DNA of 8,832 bases from an uncultured Faecalibacterium sp. Lineage in GTDB: Bacteria > Bacillota > Clostridia > Oscillospirales > Ruminococcaceae. The notes beneath the pieces are model-generated. The model did no database searches, was not told the origin of the DNA, and saw only the letters and a program-made list of their open reading frames with translations. Made by a program: the position numbers and the translations under genes. The stretch spans positions 1 to 8,832 of the forward strand of contig CABQHF010000080.1 in assembly GCA_902463905.1 (NCBI GenBank), written 5' to 3'. Shown here one piece after another: positions 1 through 5,696 of the stretch; the stretch's first letter is position 1; every line of letters starts with the position of its first letter.

Positions 1-566
1 GTGAAGAAGTGACGGAAGCCCTCCTCGCCGTAGAACAGGCCGCGAACGGGCAGGCCCAGCTCCTGGGGCTCGTTCAGGAACTCCGGTGCCAGATCACTGT
101 TGGCGAAGTTCCAGAAGTGTGCACGGTTCTCGAAGGTGAAGGGGATGGACAGGAGCTTAGACTTGTTGCAGCCGTAGCTGGTCAGAGCGAAAGCAGAGAT
201 ACGGCTGATGTCGATGGTGGTGGAGCCGCCCAGGATAGCGTCCAGAACGTCGTTCTCAGAGCCCAGCACGCCGGAAGCCTGCACGTCAACGACCACAGAA
301 CCGCCGCTCAGCTCCTCGACCTTCTCCTTGAAGTGAGAACCGGTCTGGCCCACGATGGTGTCCAGGGGGTTGACCTCAGCGTAGACCAGGGTCACCTTGG
401 GATCGTTGGCAGCAGCAGCGGCATCACCAGCGGTGGTGGAAGCAGCTGCAGAAGAAGCAGTGGAAGCAGCGGTGGAGCTGCTGGAACCACCACAAGCGGT
501 CAGAGCAACAGCAGCAGTAGCTGCACCTGCAACAGCCAGGAAGCTGCGACGAGAGATCTTTTTCAT
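1..566 (-). CDS. TRAP transporter solute-binding lipoprotein, DctP family (N-terminal part, runs off the left edge)
   Basis: This is the extracytoplasmic substrate-binding subunit of a TRAP transporter, which captures an organic acid and delivers it to the DctQ/DctM membrane subunits. 188 residues are visible; DctP proteins are usually about 330-350 residues, so the C-terminal half lies outside. The start ATG at 566 is preceded by AGGAGGAC at 574-581. Residues 1-25 form a signal peptide with a twin-arginine motif (SRRSFL, 5-10) and a lipobox (LTAC, lipidated Cys25). A Ser/Ala-rich linker spans about 26-54 and the DctP fold begins near residue 57. The stretch with D119 and R122 (IDISRIS) matches IDFARIS in the binding protein at 3886-4896, so the two are paralogues. 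It has its own promoter at 654-682 under a block shared with the upstream beta-helix gene, which suggests co-induction. The substrate cannot be read from the sequence; a uronate is inferred from the neighbours. Confidence 0.9.
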   Translation of the reverse strand, partial: MKKISRRSFLAVAGAATAAVALTACGGSSSSTAASTASSAAASTTAGDAAAAANDPKVTLVYAEVNPLDTIVGQTGSHFKEKVEELSGGSVVVDVQASGVLGSENDVLDAILGGSTTIDISRISAFALTSYGCNKSKLLSIPFTFENRAHFWNFANSDLAPEFLNEPQELGLPVRGLFYGEEGFRHFF

Positions 567-653
567 AATTTGTGTCCTCCTTGATGTTCAAATGGTTCTT
601 TTTTCAGGCAGCCGGATTTTACAGGAGCCAGCTGTCATTCATGCACTGTTCAC

Positions 654-682
654 ACTTTAACAAATTTTTGAATACTACACAA
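654..682 (-). promoter_or_regulatory. Promoter of the TRAP binding-protein gene
   Basis: On the minus strand, -35 TTGTGT (677-682) and -10 TAAAGT (654-659) are separated by exactly 17 bp. Both hexamers are imperfect, as expected for an activator-dependent promoter. Transcription would start near 646, leaving a leader of about 80 nt before the ATG at 566. The -35 lies at the same place relative to the conserved block as in the promoter of the beta-helix gene. Confidence 0.6.
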
Positions 683-724
683 GGGGTTTCAAAAAATGTC
701 CTTTTTTTTGAAAGAATGTCAAAA
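680..724 (-). promoter_or_regulatory. Candidate regulator-binding block, copy A (upstream of the TRAP gene)
   Basis: These 45 bp align without gaps to 3713-3757 with 36 identities. Written on the plus strand, the block opens with CAAGGGG and holds AATGTC at 695-700 and again at 715-720, exactly 20 bp apart. This resembles the two direct half-sites contacted by AraC-type activators on one face of the helix. Its promoter-side end overlaps the -35 element. Binding by the response regulator encoded at 4893-5696 is an inference. Confidence 0.65.
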
Positions 725-730
725 AAGTTA

Positions 731-771
731 TTGTGTAAGTGCACAAAGACTTTAAGTTGCATTTGTGCAAC
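731..771. repeat. Nested inverted repeats upstream of the TRAP promoter
   Basis: The segment holds GTTGCA-N4-TGCAAC (756-771), TTGTG-N6-CACAA (731-746) and a perfect 8-bp inverted pair, TGCACAAA (740-747) with TTTGTGCA (762-769). They lie just upstream of the conserved 45-bp block and could be operators for a second regulator. A GTACAAA element (3774-3780) sits at the equivalent distance in the other promoter, but without the full dyads. AT-rich intergenic DNA yields short repeats by chance, so this is a weak call. Confidence 0.35.
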
Positions 772-824
772 ACTAACGTACAGATGGATACAACTTGCGG
801 TCCAAGTGGCTCCGGAACTGCTCT

Positions 825-864
825 GGCCCCGGCCGGTCTGCTGTGGGAGAGACCAGCCGGGGCC
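825..864 (-). terminator. GC-rich hairpin after the beta-helix gene, probable terminator
   Basis: Arms 825-839 and 850-864 pair over 15 bp around a 10-nt loop. As minus-strand RNA the stem is complete with one G-U pair, whereas plus-strand RNA would carry an A-C mismatch, so the minus strand is the likelier one. It starts 26 nt after the stop codon at 891. No U-tract follows, so it could be an atypical terminator or an mRNA 3'-end stabiliser. Confidence 0.55.
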
Positions 865-890
865 TATGAGCAGGCAGAAAACCGACAGGA

Positions 891-3593
891 TCACGCCACG
901 GTGATCTTAACGGTCTTGCTTACGGGGATGACGCCGTCGTCCAGGGTAAAGGTGACCTTGTAGGTGCCCTTGGCCTTGGGGGTAAAGGTGAGGGTGTGAG
1001 AACCGGTGTCAAAGGATGCGCCCAGAGGCAGCAGACCTGCGGTGCCGTAGGTCAGGCCGCCGTCCAGCGCCTCGATGACGGCAGCAGGCTGGGGCTGGGT
1101 GGTACGGACGCCGTTGGCCGGGTTCCGGCCCGAGACCGTCAGGGTCAGGGTCTGGCCCAGCTGGACGGTCTGGTCCCCGATGTGGCTGAAGTAGGGGCGG
1201 TGCACCGTCAGAGGCAGGGGATAGTCCTGGGTCTTAATGGCGAACTGATAGCCGTTTTCCGGGATGGGCAGGCGGATGTCGCCATAGAGGCTGTCTGCCG
1301 GGGTGCCGGGTGCCGGGGTATCCACGGTGACCTGTTCACGGCTCAGCAGGCCCAGCTTCAGGTTCTCGCAGGTGGTGGTGAAATAGGGCTCCTCAGGCAC
1401 ATACTCGTTGCCCACATGACGCTTGTAGTGGTTGGTCACGGTGACTACCGTCTTGACGCCCAGGGCGGTCTTGGCGGCCACGGTACGCAGGTCAGCGTTG
1501 GAAACGTCATCCAGCACGATGGCCGGACGCTTATCCTGGATCACATAGTTCAGGGCCACGTTCTGCAGAACCAGACCCTCTACATGACGGGCGTAGATGC
1601 CGTAGGCCGGCAGGATGCCCAGGATGGAGGGCTCCGGGTATTCGGCTACCATCTCCGGCACATTGTAGGGGTCGTCTACCCAGGTGCCGTTCTTCCAGGC
1701 CACACGAGGCAGCAGGCCCTCGCACTTGCTGAAGAAGGTGTTCACCAGCCAGGGCAGCTTCTGCACGGCGGGGGCAGAGCCGCTCTGGGAGTAGACCCAA
1801 TAGGTGCCCAGCTGCCGCTGTTCCACAGCCTCCTGGAGGGACAGACCGCCCCGGTACTGCACCGAGATGTTCCGCAGGATCACGTTCTTCACCTTGCTGT
1901 CCACCAGGCCCTCCAGCAGGATGGGGTACCGGGGATCCACGTTGGTGATGCGGATGTTGCTGATCTCCACGTTGCTGACGCTGGCCAGGTCCTTGGCAGC
2001 GGTGGCGTTGGCGTAGTAGACAGCGTCCTTCTGGCTGATCTCCCGGGTCATATCCGGCACATACTGGTGCTGGGCATCATCCCAGCGGTAGAGGTACAGC
2101 TTGCCATCGATCTGTGCCAGGTTGGCGTTGTTGATGCGGGTGGGGTTGGCAGGGTCCACCACCTTAAAGGAGGAGACGCCGTCGATGGAGACGGTCTTGC
2201 TCTTATTATAAGAGGGGCTGTAGCGGGCCACGGGGTACAGCTGATACTCGGCGCGGTTGGGCAGCACCCAGCCGGAATTGTCCAGACGCACATCGTTTGC
2301 GGCGTTGATGGCCTGCTCAGTGGTGTGGCCGGTGACGGGGTACCGGGCACGATCGCCTACCCGGATAAAGATGGGGGAGGAGGAGACGGTGTCCATGGTG
2401 CAGTCGGTCATCACGATGTTGGTGAGGGAGCTGCCGTCCACAGCCTCCATGCAGAAGCCGCGGGAACGCTCGAACCGAACCCGGGTGATGGTGACGGTGT
2501 GGTAGCCGCAGGTGGACTCGGTGCCAAACTTGACACGAGCGGTGGGGCCGCAGGCGTCGGTGGCCACGATCTTATCGGTGGTGCAGGCTCCGGTGATCAC
2601 AGAACCGGCATCGTAGCCGCTGACCACGCAGTCCTCGATCAGAACGTTCTGGGTGGGCATGAACACGCCGGCACCGTAGGAGGCCTTCATGACGATGGCG
2701 TCGTCCGTAAGGGAGTTGAAGTGGCTGTTGCGGACGGTAACGTCCTGGCTGCAGTCGATATTGTAGGCGTCCCGGTTGGTGTCCACGATCAGGTCGTTGA
2801 CGGTCATGTTCCGGGTGCCCTCAGCGATGATGGCAAAGTGGCCGCCGTTCAGGATGCGGATGCCGTCCAGCACCACGTTCTCGCAGCGCACCAGTGCAAT
2901 GGCCTTGTTGCCGTACCAGGTGGAGCTGTAGCCCCGGTCGGTGCGGTTTTTGGGGTTGGAGGGGTCGTTGCCGGACAGCACATTGATGAGGGTGCCGGTA
3001 TCGTCCATGTAGCTGCCGTCGATGAGGCCCTCGCCGTAGATCATGATATCGTGCTTGTCAGCGGCGTAGAACAGGCTGTTGGCAAAGTAGGTGTGGCCGT
3101 GGTCCTGGAGCCCGGCGTAGAGGTTCACTTCCGGCTCATCGTAGTTTCCGCCCTCACCCACCATGGTCTGGTTGCCGTACCAGTCGTACAGGTCTGCCCG
3201 GGCAGCCCGGATGATGCCGTTGGCGTCGATGCGGAGGTTGACGCCGCTCTGGAGACGAATGGTGTAGCTCTTGAAGTCACCTGCCGGCACCACTACGGTG
3301 CCGCCGCCGGCCTCACTGGCTGCCTGGATGGCGGCGTTGATGGCCTTGGTGTTCTGGATGGGATCCCCCTCTGAAACAGCACCAAAATCCGTGATGAGGT
3401 ACAGGCGGCTCTCGTTCAGCAGGACGCTTTTGTCCACGGTGCTGCCGGTAGCCCGGGGGATGTTCAGGGTCTGGATGCAGTTCTCCTCTGCCGCATCCTC
3501 TGCGGCAAAGGCAGGCAGGCCCATGGCAGCCATGGCGGTGGTCACAGCACTGACCTTCAGAAAGCTGCGGCGCGAGATCTTTTTGGAATACAT
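891..3593 (-). CDS. Secreted GH28-like right-handed beta-helix protein (polygalacturonase/pectinase superfamily)
   Basis: The 900-residue product is probably an exported pectin-type glycan hydrolase. Residues 1-30 are a Tat-like signal (SRRSFLK at 7-13) with a likely cleavage site after AFA at 28-30. A pectate-lyase-3/GH28 entry motif (TDFGAV, 68-73; GGGTVVVPAG, 96-105) opens the beta-helix, which runs to about 650 or further. N273-R-D275 aligns with the GH28 NTD motif and T296-D-D298 with the GH28 DD motif, at the normal 22-residue spacing. The usual GHG and RIK motifs are not conserved: the matching places read YDA (327-329) and CME (381-383). An Ig-like domain fills about 800-900. The ATG at 3593 is chosen over an upstream in-frame ATG (3698) because AAGGAGGA (3603-3610) lies just before it and the signal peptide starts there. 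The gene has its own promoter at 3687-3715. Substrate and reaction are uncertain; it could also be a non-hydrolytic beta-helix enzyme. Confidence 0.88.
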   Translation of the reverse strand: MYSKKISRRSFLKVSAVTTAMAAMGLPAFAAEDAAEENCIQTLNIPRATGSTVDKSVLLNESRLYLITDFGAVSEGDPIQNTKAINAAIQAASEAGGGTVVVPAGDFKSYTIRLQSGVNLRIDANGIIRAARADLYDWYGNQTMVGEGGNYDEPEVNLYAGLQDHGHTYFANSLFYAADKHDIMIYGEGLIDGSYMDDTGTLINVLSGNDPSNPKNRTDRGYSSTWYGNKAIALVRCENVVLDGIRILNGGHFAIIAEGTRNMTVNDLIVDTNRDAYNIDCSQDVTVRNSHFNSLTDDAIVMKASYGAGVFMPTQNVLIEDCVVSGYDAGSVITGACTTDKIVATDACGPTARVKFGTESTCGYHTVTITRVRFERSRGFCMEAVDGSSLTNIVMTDCTMDTVSSSPIFIRVGDRARYPVTGHTTEQAINAANDVRLDNSGWVLPNRAEYQLYPVARYSPSYNKSKTVSIDGVSSFKVVDPANPTRINNANLAQIDGKLYLYRWDDAQHQYVPDMTREISQKDAVYYANATAAKDLASVSNVEISNIRITNVDPRYPILLEGLVDSKVKNVILRNISVQYRGGLSLQEAVEQRQLGTYWVYSQSGSAPAVQKLPWLVNTFFSKCEGLLPRVAWKNGTWVDDPYNVPEMVAEYPEPSILGILPAYGIYARHVEGLVLQNVALNYVIQDKRPAIVLDDVSNADLRTVAAKTALGVKTVVTVTNHYKRHVGNEYVPEEPYFTTTCENLKLGLLSREQVTVDTPAPGTPADSLYGDIRLPIPENGYQFAIKTQDYPLPLTVHRPYFSHIGDQTVQLGQTLTLTVSGRNPANGVRTTQPQPAAVIEALDGGLTYGTAGLLPLGASFDTGSHTLTFTPKAKGTYKVTFTLDDGVIPVSKTVKITVA

Positions 3594-3602
3594 AACCAAA
3601 TT

Positions 3603-3610
3603 TCCTCCTT
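3603..3610 (-). promoter_or_regulatory. Ribosome binding site fixing the start of the beta-helix gene
   Basis: Minus-strand AAGGAGGA lies 9 nt before the ATG at 3593. The longer in-frame start at 3698 lies upstream of the predicted -10 element and would put 35 residues before the signal peptide, so it is rejected. Confidence 0.85.
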
Positions 3611-3686
3611 TTTTGCTTTGCACAATCTGAATCCCGATGGGGTGCATTTCAGGCGTTTTTGTATGGCACGATTGCTTGGTGACTTC

Positions 3687-3715
3687 ATTGTAGTGCAAAA
3701 AAATTTAGCCAGCAA
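3687..3715 (-). promoter_or_regulatory. Promoter of the beta-helix (GH28-like) gene
   Basis: On the minus strand, -35 TTGCTG (3710-3715) and -10 TACAAT (3687-3692) are separated by 17 bp. The predicted start near 3680 gives a leader of about 87 nt. The -35 overlaps the end of the conserved block at 3713-3757, the geometry of a class II activated promoter. Confidence 0.65.
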
Positions 3716-3757
3716 GGGGATTGATAAAATGTCCTGTTTTTTATAAAAAAGTGAAAA
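3713..3757 (-). promoter_or_regulatory. Candidate regulator-binding block, copy B (upstream of the GH28-like gene)
   Basis: This is the partner of 680-724. The first 23 bp agree at 20 positions (CAAGGGG, then ATGTCCT at the far end) and the whole 45 bp at 36. One half-site, AATGTC (3728-3733), is intact; the distal one, 20 bp further upstream, is degenerate (AAAGTG, 3748-3753). Position and spacing relative to the -35 element equal those of copy A. Confidence 0.65.
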
Positions 3758-3822
3758 TCTGGCTGTGCATATCGTACAAATACACCCGGGGAAAGATTGT
3801 TGATCTTGCCAAAAAAGGACGC

Positions 3823-3866
3823 AAAAAAGCTCGCCTCTAAACTAATATATCACATAGAGACGAGCT
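3823..3866 (-). terminator. Intrinsic terminator of the kinase-regulator-binding protein operon
   Basis: Minus-strand RNA folds a 12-bp stem (3855-3866 with 3828-3839) including one G-U pair, around a 15-nt loop, followed directly by five U residues (3823-3827). It begins 20 nt after the stop codon at 3886. It closes the sensory operon and isolates it from the beta-helix gene downstream. Confidence 0.85.
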
Positions 3867-3885
3867 ATTTCGTATAGTTTGTTCT

Positions 3886-4896
3886 TCAGCTCTCCCGGAT
3901 CCGCTGGATGAGCTTGGCCTGGCTGCGGAATCGGTCGTACATGGGCTGTACGGCCTGGCGGAATTTCTCCTTTTCTTCCTCCGACAAGGTGGTCACGTCC
4001 ACCCCCCAGGCCCGGAGACTGGCCTCAGACTGGGCCTCCTGCTGGGCCCACAGGCGGCGTTCAGTGCGGGCAGAGGCACGGGCACAGTCCCGCAGGATGT
4101 CCGGGAAGCTCTCGTCCAAGGCTGCCAGCTTTTCCAGGGCTGCCGGGCTGGCCAGCTGCACCTCCGGCACACGGGTGTGCTCATCCTTCAGGAAGTAAGG
4201 TGCCACTTCGTAGTGGCCCATGGCCTCGTAGCTGGGCCAGTTGTTCTCGGCCCCGTCGATCTGGGCATTGTGGAGGGCGGCGTAGACCTGGCTGTACACC
4301 AGCTGCACCGGGTCGGCCCCCAGGAATCCGATCAGTTCGCTCATCAGGGCTGATTCCTGCACCCGGATGGTCAGGCCCTGCAGGTCTGCAAGGCTCGTGA
4401 CCTTCTGCCGGGTGTAGAAGCTGCGCACACCGGCGTCGAACCAGGAAAGGCCCGTCAGGCCCATGGAATCCAGCTGGGCCAGAAACTCATCTCCAATATC
4501 CCCGTCCAGCACCCGCCACATCTGGGCGGCGTCCTTGTATAGGTATGGCAGCTGCAGCACGCTGAGGCTGGGGATGCACTCTGCCAGGGGGCTCAGGGAG
4601 ATCCGGGCAAAGTCGATGCCCCCAAACTGCATCTGCTGGATCACACTTTGCTCTGCGCCCAGTTCTCCGCCGCTGTACACCAGCACCTTCACCCGGCCGT
4701 CGGTACGCTGGGCCACGAGGTCGGCAAAGGCCAGTGCCGCCTGGGTGGTGGGGTAATCCTCCGGCTGGTTTTCGGCGTAGCGCAGGATCAGCTCCGCGCC
4801 CGGTTCGTCCTGCATCGGCTGATGCCCGCAGCCGGATACCGGCAGCGCCAGCACTGCCGCGCCGAACATGGCCGTGAGCATCTGGCGGCGGGTCAC
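3886..4896 (-). CDS. Orphan TRAP-type (DctP family) solute-binding lipoprotein, candidate co-sensor
   Basis: This full-length DctP-family protein of 336 residues would bind an acidic ligand outside the membrane. The signal peptide has a TRRQML motif (2-7) and a lipobox ending in Cys23 (VSGC). Family landmarks are the GGELGAEQ stretch (76-83), D95/R98 (IDFARIS), R178 within LTIRVQES (the conserved carboxylate-binding arginine region) and GAENNW (215-220). The start is GTG at 4896, overlapping the regulator's TGA in GTGA, with AGGGAGG at 4904-4910 seven nt upstream. No DctQ or DctM subunit accompanies it; its operon partners are a kinase and a response regulator, and a terminator follows. Its role is therefore inferred to be ligand presentation to the kinase, as with SBP-assisted sensors such as XylFII-LytS or TorT-TorS. 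It might alternatively share the membrane subunits of the TRAP system whose binding protein starts at 566. Confidence 0.9.
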   Translation of the reverse strand: MTRRQMLTAMFGAAVLALPVSGCGHQPMQDEPGAELILRYAENQPEDYPTTQAALAFADLVAQRTDGRVKVLVYSGGELGAEQSVIQQMQFGGIDFARISLSPLAECIPSLSVLQLPYLYKDAAQMWRVLDGDIGDEFLAQLDSMGLTGLSWFDAGVRSFYTRQKVTSLADLQGLTIRVQESALMSELIGFLGADPVQLVYSQVYAALHNAQIDGAENNWPSYEAMGHYEVAPYFLKDEHTRVPEVQLASPAALEKLAALDESFPDILRDCARASARTERRLWAQQEAQSEASLRAWGVDVTTLSEEEKEKFRQAVQPMYDRFRSQAKLIQRIRES

Positions 4897-5696
4897 AGGC
4901 GGGCCTCCCTGGCGGCCTTGGCCGCCTCCCTGCGGTACTGGGTGGGGGTCATGCCGGTGCGCTTTTTGAAGGTACGGGCAAAGTAACTGGAATCCTCGTA
5001 CCCCACCATGGAAGCCACCTCTGCAGCCGAGCGGAAGGGGTCGGTGAGCAGCTCCTTGGCCGCGTTGATGCGCAGCTCGGTCAGGCAGTCGAGGAAGTTG
5101 GTTCTCTGATACTTTTTGAACTGGGCAGACAGGTAGGCCGGGCTGATGTGCAGGATCTCACTCACGCTGTCCAGCGAGAGGTCGAACATATAGTTGTCCT
5201 CCATGTACCGGCGTACATGGGCCATAACCAGCGCATTGCGGTCGTTTTCGCCGTCCTCGGCCGGATCGGCATCCGTTTCCGGCTCCTGCTGCACCGGTGC
5301 CAGCGCTGCAAGGCGGCGGCCTGCCTCGATCTGGCGGATCGCCTTGCGGATGGAGGCCTCCACCTCGTCCGGGTTTACCGGCTTGAGCAGGTAATCACAG
5401 GCACCCAGGTGCATGGCCTCGTGGGCATACTGGAACAGGCTGTAGGCGGTGACGAAGATCACCTTGACCTCCGGGCGCTGCTCCAGCACGGCGTGGGCGG
5501 CATCCAGGCCGTTCATGCCGGGCATCTCAATGTCCATCAGGATCAGATCAGCACCCCACAAAACGGCGGTGTCTGCCGCCTTGCGGCCGTTCTCGGCGGT
5601 CTCAATGGTCACTTCGTGCTCAAAGCGGCGGGCCGCAATGTCCTTCAGGGTCTCCCGTTCCAGCGCTTCATCATCTGCGATCAACAGACGGATCAT
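4893..5696 (-). CDS. YesN-type response regulator: receiver domain plus AraC-family DNA-binding domain
   Basis: This 267-residue transcription factor is activated by phosphotransfer from the kinase encoded just upstream. The receiver domain occupies about 1-122, with the acidic pair D8/D9, phospho-acceptor D55 (LILMDIEMPG), T83 and K105 all present. A Glu/Ala-rich linker spans about 123-155. The AraC-type double helix-turn-helix covers about 158-256, including ISPAYLSAQFKKY (184-196), VGYEDSSYFARTFKKRTG (231-248) and the family signature MTPTQYRR (249-256). The ATG at 5696 overlaps the kinase stop in ATGA, and its Shine-Dalgarno sequence is formed by the GAGGAGGAG codons of the kinase's Glu-rich tail. 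Expected targets are the promoters at 3687-3715 and 654-682, which share a block with AraC-like half-site spacing; this is an inference. Confidence 0.95.
   Translation of the reverse strand: MIRLLIADDEALERETLKDIAARRFEHEVTIETAENGRKAADTAVLWGADLILMDIEMPGMNGLDAAHAVLEQRPEVKVIFVTAYSLFQYAHEAMHLGACDYLLKPVNPDEVEASIRKAIRQIEAGRRLAALAPVQQEPETDADPAEDGENDRNALVMAHVRRYMEDNYMFDLSLDSVSEILHISPAYLSAQFKKYQRTNFLDCLTELRINAAKELLTDPFRSAAEVASMVGYEDSSYFARTFKKRTGMTPTQYRREAAKAAREARL

Noticed and set aside
405..505. A repetitive GCAGCAGC/GGTGGTGG-like tract
   Set aside because: This is the coding sequence of the Ser/Ala-rich linker after the lipoprotein cysteine, not a separate repeat element.
9..584. A plus-strand 191-codon frame at the left edge
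   Set aside because: It is the shadow of the TRAP binding-protein gene, whose signal peptide, lipobox and ribosome site are clear on the minus strand.
793..807. A small inverted repeat, ACTTG-N5-CAAGT
   Set aside because: It is too short to support a site and not repeated elsewhere in the window.
619..894. A 91-codon minus-strand frame starting with a GTG that overlaps the GH28-like gene's stop codon
   Set aside because: It spans the hairpin, the conserved regulatory block and the TRAP promoter, has no family resemblance, and is better explained as intergenic regulatory DNA.
996..3374. A 792-codon open frame on the plus strand, antisense to the GH28-like gene
   Set aside because: It mirrors a GC-rich, codon-biased gene. 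Its product is low-complexity (rich in Gly, Val, Asp, His) with no recognisable motif, and the opposite strand has a signal peptide, domains and a ribosome site.
3793..3807. A small inverted repeat, AAGAT-N5-ATCTT
   Set aside because: Five-base arms in AT-rich DNA are expected by chance, and it has no counterpart in the other promoter region.
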